Assembly (NCBI RefSeq): GCF_003049505.1
Contig: NZ_PYWN01000025.1
Location: 1 to 43,572 of the forward strand
DNA length: 43,572 nucleotides
Direction: 5' to 3'
Source: Metasolibacillus meyeri
GTDB taxonomy: Bacteria; Bacillota; Bacilli; Bacillales_A; Planococcaceae
Shown: piece after piece, positions 8,535-17,950 of the stretch
How the letters are laid out: the number at the start of each line of letters is the position of its first letter
How positions within the stretch are numbered: position 1 is the first letter of the stretch
Made by a program: the position numbers and the translations under genes
Notes under the pieces: model-generated
Told to the model about the DNA's origin: nothing
Databases searched by the model: none
Seen by the model: only the letters and a program-made list of their open reading frames with translations

Positions 8535-8572
8535 AAAAAGCGATTTCGCCGTATTTTGCGAAATCGCTTTTT
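8535..8572. terminator. Terminator of fabI
   Basis: AAAAAGCGATTTCGC pairs with GCGAAATCGCTTTTT, a perfect 15-bp stem symmetric enough to act on both strands. It directly abuts the fabI stop codon. Confidence 0.9.
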
Positions 8573-8573
8573 G

Positions 8574-9350
8574 TTATCCCATAATATTATAGCCTGAATC
8601 GATATAAATCGTTTCACCTGTAACACCGCGCGATAAGTGGCTAAGCATCACGATTGTCATATCAGCTACTTCTTCTTGGTTTGTGTTGCGCTTTAATGGC
8701 GCTTTTTCTTCGATTTGACGCAAAATTTGATTGAAGCTTGGCACGCCTTTTGCGGCAAGTGTACGGATAGCTCCAGCAGAAATGGCATTCACACGAATAT
8801 TTTCAGCGCCTAAGTCAGCTGCTAAATAGCGCATTGCTGCTTCTAACGCTGCTTTTGCTACACCCATAACATTATAGCCATCTAGCACACGCTCTGCGCC
8901 TAAATAGCTCATTGTCACAATCGATGCACCATCTGCTAAATAAGGTTTTGCCGCTTTGCTGACAGCTACTAATGAATAAGCACTTGTATCTTGGGCAAAG
9001 GCATAGCCTTCACGTGATGTTTCATGGAAGCGGTTTTTTAAATCATCAGCATGTGCAAAGGCAACGGAATGCACGATACCATGAATTGCGCCGAATTGCG
9101 TACCGATTTGCTCGAAAGCTTGTGCAATGCTGTCATCGCTATTCACATCACATTCAACGACAGCCGATTTATAATCTGTATAATCAGCCAACATCTTTTC
9201 AATTTTTCCTTTTGAACGTTCTTTACGATATGTGAAAATAACATTTGCGCCTACTTCAAATAATTTCTTCGCAATACCCCATGCGATACTGCGTTCATTC
9301 GCTACACCCATTACCACTACATTTTTATCTTTTAATTGTAAAATATCCAT
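8574..9350 (-). CDS. fabI: Enoyl-[acyl-carrier-protein] reductase (NADH), FabI
   Basis: Catalyses the last step of each fatty-acid elongation cycle. This 258-residue SDR protein shows VVMGVANERSIAWGIA for cofactor binding, and the FabI signature YNVMGVAKAALEA with catalytic Tyr and Lys six residues apart. AISAGAIRTLAAKG is also typical. Start: AAAGGAG is 8 bases before ATG 9350; ATG 9353 is 5 bases away and also possible. Upstream lie a SigA-type promoter and a FapR-like operator, fitting lipid-homeostasis control. Confidence 0.95.
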   Translation of the reverse strand: MDILQLKDKNVVVMGVANERSIAWGIAKKLFEVGANVIFTYRKERSKGKIEKMLADYTDYKSAVVECDVNSDDSIAQAFEQIGTQFGAIHGIVHSVAFAHADDLKNRFHETSREGYAFAQDTSAYSLVAVSKAAKPYLADGASIVTMSYLGAERVLDGYNVMGVAKAALEAAMRYLAADLGAENIRVNAISAGAIRTLAAKGVPSFNQILRQIEEKAPLKRNTNQEEVADMTIVMLSHLSRGVTGETIYIDSGYNIMG

Positions 9351-9384
9351 CATTCGCACTCCTTTAGTACAATAATATCTGTTA

Positions 9385-9401
9385 TTAGTACCAACTACTA
9401 A
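9385..9401. promoter_or_regulatory. FapR-like operator of fabI
   Basis: TTAGTACCAACTACTAA is an inverted repeat matching the described FapR box. It starts 5 bases downstream of the minus-strand -10 hexamer, so it would cover the fabI start site. FapR is released by malonyl-CoA in B. subtilis. Confidence 0.8.
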
Positions 9402-9406
9402 AAATA

Positions 9407-9435
9407 ACTATAACATGATAGAAAAAAGCACGCAA
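9407..9435 (-). promoter_or_regulatory. SigA-type promoter of fabI
   Basis: On the minus strand TTGCGT (9435-9430), 17 bases, then TATAGT (9412-9407). The rest of the 9436-9761 gap holds a short hairpin CCTTCT/AGAAGG at 9487-9501 and nothing else recognisable. Confidence 0.7.
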
Positions 9436-9761
9436 TAGATTTTTCTTAATGGAGAAAGCCTTCAACCATTTTAACCAGCAGGAAATCCTTCTTTTAGAAG
9501 GTATATAACATGCATGAATATTTTGTTTAGTGAGATTTTAAGCTGTATGAATGGTTGTTTAATAAAATGTGGTATTATTAGGTAATTATTAAAATTAAAA
9601 TGATATATGCTTCAAGGACTATTGTAATAACCATTTCTGCGATGACAATATTATTTCTCCATTCTCAAAGAATACTAATAGAATTTGATGATGCGCTGTA
9701 AGGAGCATTGCTAGATTTGTTTTGAAGTATGAATGATTAAGTGAATAGAAGGGAGTTTGAA

Positions 9762-10443
<682 letters not shown>

Positions 10444-10658
10444 TTATTCTATAGCGGTTCACTATACTTTTCAACAGTCAATGCTTGATTTCATACAAAT
10501 GTCTAATCTGTAGCACGTTTTAGAAATTGCTATGTACATAACAATAATATAGAAAATAAAATAGTAAGCAATCAATTTTAGTATTGAGTTAAAGTTACTT
10601 TTGTCTAATAATTATATAAGGATAAAAGACTTATGAAATGAATAAAAGGGGAGCTTTT

Positions 10659-13013
10659 ATGGAACATATGCACGGTTCGCACGATACTTTGTTAGTTATT
10701 TTCTCATATATTGTAGCTGTAGCCGCTTCGTACACTGTACTTGATTTAGTAGGTAGAATTAGTAATTTAAAGGGGAAATCAAGACTTCTCTGGTTATTAT
10801 TTGGTGCAAGTGCAATGGGGATGGGTATTTGGTCGATGCATTTTGTGGCGATGCTCGCATTTTCATTGCCTGTACCAGTTCCGTACAATATTGTGATTGT
10901 CATTGTTTCAGTTATCGCCGCAGTAATAGGTTCGTTTTTTGCGCTACATTTAGTAGGGCGTAATGACCGTTTAACATTGCCACGTCTATTAAGCGCTGGC
11001 ATTTTATTAGCAACAGGTATTGTAGCGATGCATTATATCGGTATGGAAGCGATGCAAATTGGGATTTCCTATAACTATGCATATGTACTGCTTTCAGTCA
11101 TTATTGCCATTCTCGCTTCAATTGTTGCACTCTGGCTGGCATTTTTCTTTAAAAGTGGAGCAGGAGCTATGAAAATATATGCTAAGCTAGGCAGCGGCTT
11201 AGTAATGGGAGCAGCGATTGCAGGTATGCACTATGTGGGCATGTATGCGGCAGAGTTTTATGTAGATGAGAGCATGAAGTATAGTACAGGTGTCGTTTTT
11301 AATCAGCAGTTTTTAGGCTATTTTATTTCAGCAGGGACACTGTTTTCCTTAACTATTTCTTTGCTTGGTATTTATTTGGTAAATAAAATTTCATTTAAAG
11401 ATTGGGAAATTGAAGAGAAAACGAAAGAAATATACAAGATGAATGAAGAGTTAAAGGAGCTGAACAGCAATTTAGAGTCGCTAGTGAAGGAACGCACAGC
11501 TCAGCTGGAGCAGGCACATGATGAAGCGATTAAAGCAAATATGGTGAAAAGCAAGTTTTTAGCTAATATGAGTCATGAATTGCGTACCCCTTTGAATGCG
11601 ATTATTGGCTATAGTGAGATGCTGGCTGAGGAAGCAGAGGAGATAGGGGAGCCATTATTTGTTGACGATTTAAATAAAATACGCAATGCAGGAAGACATT
11701 TGCTAGCGTTAATCAATGATATACTAGATATATCTAAAATTGAGGCAGGAAAAATGGAAGTACATTTTGAAAAGGTGTCGATTCAGCAACTTATACAAGA
11801 TGTAATTGCAACGATAAAGCCTCTCGTTGATCAAAATAATAATGCTCTAATCACATCGATTAGTGACGGAGAAATGACGACAGATGTAACGAAGTTAAGA
11901 CAAATTTTAATTAATTTAATTAGCAATGGGAGCAAATTTACGAAAGACGGCACAGTTACGCTGACGGTTGCTGAAGAAGTGCGTGAAAGCCAAGCAGGCT
12001 TTAGCTTCCGTATTCAGGATACAGGCATTGGTATGACGCCTGAGCAAGTAGAAAAACTATTCCAGCCATTTACACAGGCAGATGCTTCAACAACGAGAAA
12101 ATATGGCGGAACAGGGCTTGGCTTGGCAATTAGTCAAAGCTTTAGCGAAATGCTCGGTGGTGAAATTAGTGTCGAAAGTAAAATCGATGTTGGCAGTACG
12201 TTTACATGCTGGTTACCAATATCAAAAGAAGAACTTCCAGTAAGCAATAAGGAAGAAGTGCAAAAGTATGAACAAAAGAGCAAAGTGAATATTCTACATA
12301 TTGATGATGACCCATTAAATCACAAGCTAATGAAGCATTATTTAGCAAACGAATATTGGACATTAGCCTATGCTTCCAGCGGTCAGGAAGGATTAGAAAT
12401 GGCTAAACAGTTGCAGCCAGAAGTGATTTGCTTAGATATTTTAATGCCAAGCATGGATGGGTGGAGCGTCTTGAATGCTTTGAAAAATGATGAAGAGCTA
12501 CAGCATATACCTGTTATTATTTGGTCTATGGTCAAGGACGAGCCTTTAGGTTATTCGCTAGGTGCCTCAGAATATTTAACAAAGCCAATTAATAAGGAGT
12601 CATTAGTGAGTACGTTTGAGCGCTATATGACAGATCAGCAGCAATTAAAAGTGCTTGTTGTAGAGGATGATGCAACGACAAGCGAATTAATGACTAAATT
12701 ATTAAATAAAGAAGGCTATGCTGTAACGCAAGCTCACAATGGTCAACATGCCATTGACTGTGTGAAAAGCGAAAGACCCCAATTAATTTTACTTGATTTA
12801 ATGATGCCTGAAATGGATGGTTTTCAATTTATTAATGAATTAAGAGCAACCGCAGAATGGTGTGATATTCCTGTTGTCGTTGTCACTGCTAAAACTTTAA
12901 CAGGAGAAGAGCACTTGAAGTTGAGTAGCTATGTGGAGAGCATTGTGCAAAAAGGGATGTTCAAACATAAAACGCTATTAGAAAAAATTGGTCAAATATT
13001 AACAAAAGAATAG
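10659..13013 (+). CDS. MHYT-domain hybrid histidine kinase with two receiver domains
   Basis: A 784-residue membrane sensor kinase. Seven hydrophobic segments in about residues 1-245 carry three MHYT-type motifs (SMHFVAM, AMHYIGM, GMHYVGM), a domain proposed to bind a metal and sense diatomic gases. A coiled-coil linker leads to HisKA with SHELRTPLNAIIG (phospho-His 306) and a HATPase with GTGLGLAIS. Two receiver domains follow, with phospho-Asp 593 (CLDILMPSMDG) and 713 (LLDLMMPEMDG). ATG 10659 has AAAGGGGAG upstream. First gene of a three-gene signalling operon. Confidence 0.9.
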   Translation: MEHMHGSHDTLLVIFSYIVAVAASYTVLDLVGRISNLKGKSRLLWLLFGASAMGMGIWSMHFVAMLAFSLPVPVPYNIVIVIVSVIAAVIGSFFALHLVGRNDRLTLPRLLSAGILLATGIVAMHYIGMEAMQIGISYNYAYVLLSVIIAILASIVALWLAFFFKSGAGAMKIYAKLGSGLVMGAAIAGMHYVGMYAAEFYVDESMKYSTGVVFNQQFLGYFISAGTLFSLTISLLGIYLVNKISFKDWEIEEKTKEIYKMNEELKELNSNLESLVKERTAQLEQAHDEAIKANMVKSKFLANMSHELRTPLNAIIGYSEMLAEEAEEIGEPLFVDDLNKIRNAGRHLLALINDILDISKIEAGKMEVHFEKVSIQQLIQDVIATIKPLVDQNNNALITSISDGEMTTDVTKLRQILINLISNGSKFTKDGTVTLTVAEEVRESQAGFSFRIQDTGIGMTPEQVEKLFQPFTQADASTTRKYGGTGLGLAISQSFSEMLGGEISVESKIDVGSTFTCWLPISKEELPVSNKEEVQKYEQKSKVNILHIDDDPLNHKLMKHYLANEYWTLAYASSGQEGLEMAKQLQPEVICLDILMPSMDGWSVLNALKNDEELQHIPVIIWSMVKDEPLGYSLGASEYLTKPINKESLVSTFERYMTDQQQLKVLVVEDDATTSELMTKLLNKEGYAVTQAHNGQHAIDCVKSERPQLILLDLMMPEMDGFQFINELRATAEWCDIPVVVVTAKTLTGEEHLKLSSYVESIVQKGMFKHKTLLEKIGQILTKE

Positions 13014-13029
13014 AAGAGGTTTTGAGAGA

Positions 13030-13398
13030 ATGCAGACTATTTTGCTTGTAGAAGATAATGAAATGAATCGTGATATGCTTGCAAGAAGATTGACTCGCAA
13101 AGGCTTTTCAGTAGTGACAGCAGAAGATGGACAGCAAGGAATTGACTACGCAAATGAGCAGCAACCAGCCTTGATTTTAATGGATTTAAGTTTACCAGTA
13201 GTAGATGGCTGGGAAGCAACAAGGCAGTTGAAGGCGAATGAAAAGACGAAGCATATACCAATTATTGTGTTAACAGCCCATGCCATGAAGGATGATGAGG
13301 CAAAGGCTTTTCAAGCCGGCTGCGATGATTATGATACAAAACCTGTTATACTAGAGCGCTTGCTTGAAAAAATAGCCAAGGCATTAGCAAGTGAATGA
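13030..13398 (+). CDS. Single-domain response regulator
   Basis: A 122-residue stand-alone receiver (CheY/DivK-like). Acidic pocket VEDNE near residue 8, phospho-Asp 52 in LMDLSLPVVDG, conserved Thr in VLTAHA and Lys in DTKPV. With no output domain it probably works by protein interaction or as a phosphate relay. Sixteen bases after the hybrid kinase and 14 before the HD-GYP gene, so it sits in a phosphorelay operon. Confidence 0.92.
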   Translation: MQTILLVEDNEMNRDMLARRLTRKGFSVVTAEDGQQGIDYANEQQPALILMDLSLPVVDGWEATRQLKANEKTKHIPIIVLTAHAMKDDEAKAFQAGCDDYDTKPVILERLLEKIAKALASE

Positions 13399-13412
13399 AT
13401 GGAGCGTAAAAA

Positions 13413-14447
13413 ATGGAAGAAATAAAGCAAGCCAAAATTTTAATTGTTGATGATCAAGAATACAATGTTAGCTTGTTGGAACGCATTTTACGACGAGCAG
13501 GATTTGAGTATTTATATAGCACGATGGACCCTTTTCAAGCGCAGCCTCTTTTTGAGGAAATAAAGCCTGATATTGTGTTAACTGATTTACATATGCCTGG
13601 TATGGATGGCATGCAAATTTTGCAATATATTCGTAGTAAAGATGCGATTTTACCAGTCTTAATGTTAACAGCGGACTTAACGCCAGAGGCAAAAAAGCAA
13701 GCATTTCAAGAGGGCATTAGCGATTTTTTAACGAAGCCTATTGACCGTATTGAACTTGTTTTACGTATAACGAACTTGCTGCAAATACGTCTATTATACG
13801 GGCAGTTACGTGAACAAAATCAATTGCTAGAAGAAAAAGTCCAGCAAAGAACACAGGAGCTTCAGCAAGCGAAGCATGAAATTTTAAACTTATTAGCAAA
13901 AGCTTCAGAGTATCGTGATGATGAAACGGGTGAGCATACACAGCGAGTAGGGTATTTATCTGGTTTAATTGCAGAACGCTTAAATTTACCACCAGCCGAG
14001 GTAGAGCTCATTCGTTTAGCAGCCCCTTTGCATGATATTGGAAAAATAGGTATTCCAGATCATATATTATTAAAGCCAGGTCGCTTTGAAGCAGATGAGT
14101 TTGAGCGTATGAAGACACATACGACGATTGGTGCTGATATTTTAGCAGATAGCGTATTTTCAACGCTGAAAATGGCGCGTAAAATCGCGATAGCACACCA
14201 TGAAAGATGGGATGGGACAGGCTATCCAGCTGGAATTTCAGGTGAGGACATCCCGATTGAGGCGCGCATTGTCGCATTGGCTGATTTTTATGATGCGTTG
14301 ACACATGAGCGCCCTTACAAAAAAGCATGGACACCTGAAGAGACAATAGCAGAAATTAAAGCGCAAAGAGGAAAGCATTTTGATCCATCTGTTGTCGACG
14401 TGTTTATTGAGCTTTTTAATGAACAATTGACTGTCCAACAAGTATAG
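13413..14447 (+). CDS. Response regulator with HD-GYP phosphodiesterase domain
   Basis: A 344-residue RpfG-like protein. Receiver at 1-125 with phospho-Asp 58 ([11 protein letters not shown]), coiled coil at about 130-165, and HD-GYP domain to the end. Metal and catalytic residues are present: HTQRV, HDIGKIG (His207-Asp208), [20 protein letters not shown] (His262-His263, with GYP intact) and [13 protein letters not shown]. Expected to hydrolyse cyclic di-GMP under control of the upstream kinase. Last gene of the operon. Confidence 0.92.
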   Translation: MEEIKQAKILIVDDQEYNVSLLERILRRAGFEYLYSTMDPFQAQPLFEEIKPDIVLTDLHMPGMDGMQILQYIRSKDAILPVLMLTADLTPEAKKQAFQEGISDFLTKPIDRIELVLRITNLLQIRLLYGQLREQNQLLEEKVQQRTQELQQAKHEILNLLAKASEYRDDETGEHTQRVGYLSGLIAERLNLPPAEVELIRLAAPLHDIGKIGIPDHILLKPGRFEADEFERMKTHTTIGADILADSVFSTLKMARKIAIAHHERWDGTGYPAGISGEDIPIEARIVALADFYDALTHERPYKKAWTPEETIAEIKAQRGKHFDPSVVDVFIELFNEQLTVQQV

Positions 14448-14510
14448 TAAAATTTACATTGACGTGCTTCTAAATGTTTGATAGGCTGTTGTATGTAAAA
14501 CTTTCATATC

Positions 14511-14546
14511 AGAGGTTCATAGCTAATACCCTCTATAAAAAACTAT
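14511..14546 (+). ncRNA. PreQ1-I riboswitch aptamer
   Basis: AGAGGTTCATAGCTA, then ACCCTCT, then ATAAAAAACTA reproduces the preQ1 class I aptamer: P1 stem AGAGG/CCTCT, the C-containing loop and the A-rich tail that folds back on the stem. It stands in the leader of queF and senses the product of the QueF reaction. Confidence 0.93.
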
Positions 14547-14590
14547 GATAGGATGATGATTCATCTTACACGTGATATAGAAAATAGCTG

Positions 14591-14640
14591 AGCCTCTTTT
14601 AAAAGTTTTTGTCGTACATAACTTTAAAGGAGGCTTTTTT
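14591..14640 (+). terminator. Riboswitch expression platform (terminator overlapping the queF RBS)
   Basis: AGCCTCTTTTAAAAGTT pairs with AACTTTAAAGGAGGCT and is followed by six T directly before the queF ATG. The ribosome site AAAGGAGG (14626-14633) lies in the 3' strand, so the same hairpin could stop transcription and hide the RBS. Confidence 0.85.
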
Positions 14641-15141
14641 ATGTCTAGTCGTACAGAAAAAGAAGGTTTAGAAGATTTAACATTGTTAGGGAATCAGCAG
14701 ACGAAATATCCGATGCAATATGCACCTGAAGTGTTGGAGGCGGTAGATAGCTTACATACAGAGCGAGATTATTTTGTGAAATTTAATTGTCCAGAGTTTA
14801 CAAGCTTATGTCCAATTACACAGCAGCCCGACTTTGCAACAATGTATATATCGTATATTCCAGATAAAAAATTGGTGGAAAGCAAGTCGCTAAAGCTTTA
14901 TTTATTTAGCTTCCGCAATCATGGTGATTTTCATGAGGATTGCGTCAATATTATTATGAACGATTTAATCAAATTATTGGACCCTCGCTATATTGAGGTG
15001 TGGGGCAAATTTACACCGCGCGGGGGCATCTCAATTGACCCGTGGTGCAACTACGGTCGCTCTGGGACAAAGTATGAAAAAATCGCAGATTATCGCTTAA
15101 TGAACCATGATTTATACCCAGAGAAAATTGATAATCGTTAA
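14641..15141 (+). CDS. queF: NADPH-dependent 7-cyano-7-deazaguanine reductase QueF
   Basis: Reduces preQ0 to preQ1 in queuosine synthesis. A unimodular T-fold protein of 166 residues, the usual length for Gram-positive QueF. The catalytic Cys is at 57 in [13 protein letters not shown] and the Asp at 64. The QueF signature [19 protein letters not shown] is present in two consecutive parts, followed by [12 protein letters not shown]. Translation starts at ATG 14641 behind AAAGGAGG. Controlled by the upstream preQ1-I riboswitch. Confidence 0.96.
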   Translation: MSSRTEKEGLEDLTLLGNQQTKYPMQYAPEVLEAVDSLHTERDYFVKFNCPEFTSLCPITQQPDFATMYISYIPDKKLVESKSLKLYLFSFRNHGDFHEDCVNIIMNDLIKLLDPRYIEVWGKFTPRGGISIDPWCNYGRSGTKYEKIADYRLMNHDLYPEKIDNR

Positions 15142-15195
15142 GACAAAGAGGTTTTTAGCAACCCTCTGAAAAAAACTAAGAAAAGAGGCTTATCA

Positions 15196-15861
15196 ATGAA
15201 AAAGGAAAAAGCCATCGTCGTATTTAGCGGTGGACAGGATAGTACAACTTGTTTGTTTTGGGCATTGCAGCAATTTGCTGAAGTGGAGGCTGTGACATTT
15301 GATTATGGGCAAAAGCATCGTTTAGAAATTGAATGTGCAGAAAAAATTACACAACAATTAGGTGTGAAGCATCATATTTTAGATATGTCATTATTGAATC
15401 AGCTGGCAGCCAGTGCATTGACGCGTGATGATATTGAAATTGAGGAAGGGCAAGACGGAGGGCTACCATCGACTTTTGTACCGGGGCGCAATTTGCTGTT
15501 TTTATCATTCGCAGGTGTTTTGGCAAGTCAAATTGGGGCAAAGCATATTGTAACAGGTGTTTGTGAAACCGATTTTAGCGGTTATCCTGACTGCCGAGAT
15601 ATTTTTATTAAATCATTAAATGTAACGCTTAATTTAGCGATGGATGACACATTTGTTTTACATACGCCACTTATGTGGTTAGATAAAGCGCAGGCTTGGG
15701 CACTCGCAGATGAGCTGGATGCATTGGACTTTATCCGAGAACAAACGCTTACTTGCTATAATGGAATTATAGCGGATGGGTGTGGGGAGTGCCCTGCATG
15801 TAAACTACGTCAAAACGGGCTTCAAACGTACTTAGCGACGAAAGCGGGGCAAGAGGCATGA
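15196..15861 (+). CDS. queC: 7-cyano-7-deazaguanine synthase QueC
   Basis: ATP-dependent conversion of 7-carboxy-7-deazaguanine to preQ0. A 221-residue PP-loop ATPase with FSGGQDST at 10-17, [17 protein letters not shown] and a zinc-site segment [13 protein letters not shown] near the C-terminus. Lies 54 bases after queF and overlaps the next gene by 4 bases, so it belongs to the riboswitch-controlled operon. Neither queD nor queE is adjacent. Confidence 0.96.
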   Translation: MKKEKAIVVFSGGQDSTTCLFWALQQFAEVEAVTFDYGQKHRLEIECAEKITQQLGVKHHILDMSLLNQLAASALTRDDIEIEEGQDGGLPSTFVPGRNLLFLSFAGVLASQIGAKHIVTGVCETDFSGYPDCRDIFIKSLNVTLNLAMDDTFVLHTPLMWLDKAQAWALADELDALDFIREQTLTCYNGIIADGCGECPACKLRQNGLQTYLATKAGQEA

Positions 15862-16391
15862 GAATTTTTTGTTATTTAGCTTCGATTGTTATTGCGAATG
15901 TCGTGACAGCGCGTTTTGCACCGTTTGAAATCGGGATGTTTATCGTGCCGATGGGAACGTTTTTTGTTGGGGCAACATTTATTTTCCGCGATCTCGTACA
16001 AAATAAATATGGGCGTAAAAAAACGTATTTATTTATTTTAACCGCTTTGCTTTTATCTGGGGCTGTATCGTTTTCACTAGGTGATACATTGATGATTGTG
16101 GCAGCATCTGCCTTGTCGTTTATTATTTCAGAAACAGCGGATACAGAAATTTATACGCGTTTGAAGCTGCCAATGGCTTGGCGCGTACTTTATAGTGGCA
16201 TTGTAGGTGGACTGCTTGATTCAACCGTTTTCGTGATTATTGGACTAAGTCCGCTTGGTGCAGGTTTTATTCCATGGGCAGCAGTGCCAGCAGCGATTAT
16301 AGGGCAAATTATTGTGAAAACAATGATGCAAATGATTGGGGTATTTGCCATTATTCAAGGGCAAACTTTACGCGAGAAACGCTTAGCCTAA
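15858..16391 (+). CDS. VUT/YhhQ family queuosine-precursor transporter
   Basis: A 177-residue membrane protein with about five or six hydrophobic segments. It opens with [14 protein letters not shown], has [11 protein letters not shown], and contains [12 protein letters not shown], typical of the DUF165/VUT family to which the E. coli preQ0/preQ1 transporter YhhQ belongs. Its ATG overlaps the queC stop (ATGA), indicating translational coupling. The operon suggests uptake of a deazaguanine precursor. Confidence 0.85.
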   Translation: MRIFCYLASIVIANVVTARFAPFEIGMFIVPMGTFFVGATFIFRDLVQNKYGRKKTYLFILTALLLSGAVSFSLGDTLMIVAASALSFIISETADTEIYTRLKLPMAWRVLYSGIVGGLLDSTVFVIIGLSPLGAGFIPWAAVPAAIIGQIIVKTMMQMIGVFAIIQGQTLREKRLA

Positions 16392-16604
16392 CGAAGCGAG
16401 TATTTTGAAATGAGTTAGTTCGAAAGTATTGATTCGCCCGCAAGATAGATGAATTCGCCCGTTGAACAACGAATTTCGCCCGCAAGAAGTGCGGATTCGC
16501 CCGTTAAACAACGAGATTCGCCCGCAAGATATGCAGATTCGTCCATATAAACTAACAAGGGCTTGCTTGAAAAGGTGTAGTATCTTTTCAGGCAGCCCTT
16601 TATT
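16391..16604. repeat. Dispersed intergenic element with 21-bp array, locus 3
   Basis: Six units start at 16432, 16453, 16474, 16495, 16516 and 16537, exactly 21 bp apart. Units 1, 3 and 5 read ATTCGCCCGCAAG (first base varies); units 2 and 4 read ATTCGCCCGTTRAACAACGA, so there is a 42-bp higher-order repeat. The flank GAAGCGAGTATTTT, then TAGTTCGAAAGTATTG, matches locus 2. A terminator closes the right end. It lies between convergent genes. Confidence 0.85.
16557..16604. terminator. Bidirectional terminator, que operon / bdhA
   Basis: AAGGGCTTGCTTGAAAAG pairs with CTTTTCAGGCAGCCCTT and is followed by TATTTT. It touches the bdhA stop codon. Confidence 0.85.
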
Positions 16605-17660
16605 TTACGCTTGTGAATTGACTAGAATTTTAATATGGTTTTTCTCTTTCATCAATGCTTCAAAGCCTTCTGTTACAACATCATCTAATCCGATGCGTTT
16701 TGTAACAAGCTGCTCTGCTGAGAAATAACCTTGTGTCATTAATTCCATCACAGCAGGGAAAATATCGCGGTATGCGATAATACCTTTTACTGTACGCTCT
16801 GCTAGAACAAGGTTGTTTGGTTGAACAGAGGCTGGTGTTTCCCAAATTGAAACGATAATTGTCTCACCTTCAAATGTTGTTGAATCAATGGATTGCTGTA
16901 GTACGACAGGAACGCCTGTTACTTCAAAGGCAACATCCACACCACCGTTTGTTAACTCATGTAGGCGGCTGACAACATCTTCTTCAGCAGGGTTAATGAC
17001 TGCTTTTGCCCCTAGCTCTAATGCTTTTGCTGCACGCTCAGGAGATAGTTCCACTGCGTAAATTTCCGATGCACCAGCTGCACGCAATGCTTCAATTACA
17101 AGTAATCCGATTGGACCTGTGCCAAATACTGCGGCTTTATCCCCAGCTTTTAGCTTGCTTAGACGAACTGCATGTAATGCTACAGCAGCAGGCTCTACCA
17201 GTGCACCTTGCTCATAGGATAAACCTTCTGGCATTTTGTGAACCATATGCTCATCCACCATTGTATATTCAGAGAAGCCACCACCGCCGCCAGCAAGACC
17301 GTGGAAACCTAAATGTTTACATAAATTGTACTTTCCTTTTTTACATGCTGCACACTCGCCACATGAAAGAATTGGTTCTACAACAACAGGGTCGCCAACT
17401 TGAACGCGCGTTACGCCTTCACCAATTTCAACGACTTCCCCAGAAAACTCATGCCCCATAACAATCGGTGCAATGTCTTTACTAACATAGTGAGGTTGTT
17501 CTACTGGAATGAAGATTGGCCCAGCTGCATATTCATGCAAATCACTGCCACAAATACCTGTCCAATGCACTTTGATTTTCACTTTTCCTGAAGCAATGAC
17601 AGGCTCGTCAATATTTTCTACTCGAATGTCTCGTGCGTTATGCCAACGTGCTGCTTTCAT
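16605..17660 (-). CDS. bdhA: (R,R)-butanediol dehydrogenase
   Basis: A 351-residue zinc-dependent medium-chain alcohol dehydrogenase that interconverts acetoin and 2,3-butanediol with NAD(H). Catalytic-zinc region GICGSDLHEY (Cys37) and MGHEFSGEV; structural-zinc Cys cluster in LSCGECAACKKGKYNLC; Rossmann GTGPIGLLV. Length and the sequence PIFIPVEQPHYVS fit BdhA rather than other alcohol or sorbitol dehydrogenases. RBS GGAGG precedes the ATG. Monocistronic; the 290-base gap beyond its start (17661-17950) shows nothing specific besides promoters that I cannot place with confidence. Confidence 0.9.
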   Translation of the reverse strand: MKAARWHNARDIRVENIDEPVIASGKVKIKVHWTGICGSDLHEYAAGPIFIPVEQPHYVSKDIAPIVMGHEFSGEVVEIGEGVTRVQVGDPVVVEPILSCGECAACKKGKYNLCKHLGFHGLAGGGGGFSEYTMVDEHMVHKMPEGLSYEQGALVEPAAVALHAVRLSKLKAGDKAAVFGTGPIGLLVIEALRAAGASEIYAVELSPERAAKALELGAKAVINPAEEDVVSRLHELTNGGVDVAFEVTGVPVVLQQSIDSTTFEGETIIVSIWETPASVQPNNLVLAERTVKGIIAYRDIFPAVMELMTQGYFSAEQLVTKRIGLDDVVTEGFEALMKEKNHIKILVNSQA

Positions 17661-17950
17661 TTATAAAACCTCCTAATAAATGTAGTACAACCATATTGTA
17701 GCATGAATAAAAATAAGAAGTAACCATTTGATTCCTTGAAAATGTTAAGCTTTTATGAAATCTCTAAGCTTTATTTGTATTCTTCTAAATAGTTATTTTT
17801 GAAGGGCATATTGTTTCGATAATCACTATTTTACAAAAATTTCAATATGACTTTTAGAGAATAAATTAATGAAGCAAAGAGCGCAATAGGCTTTTTTACG
17901 GAGCTGCGTTATACTGGAAGTAAATTGTCGAAAGAAGGCGAGGGACCACA

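Noticed and set aside
16432-16557. Possible CRISPR array
   Set aside because: The period is only 21 bp, units diverge along their whole length, there are no spacers of about 30 bp, and no cas genes are in the window. The same holds for the arrays at 1, 8358 and 24078.
16462-16728. An 88-codon frame with heptapeptide repeats
   Set aside because: It is a translation of the 21-bp array that runs through a terminator into the 3' end of bdhA on the other strand, with no ribosome site.
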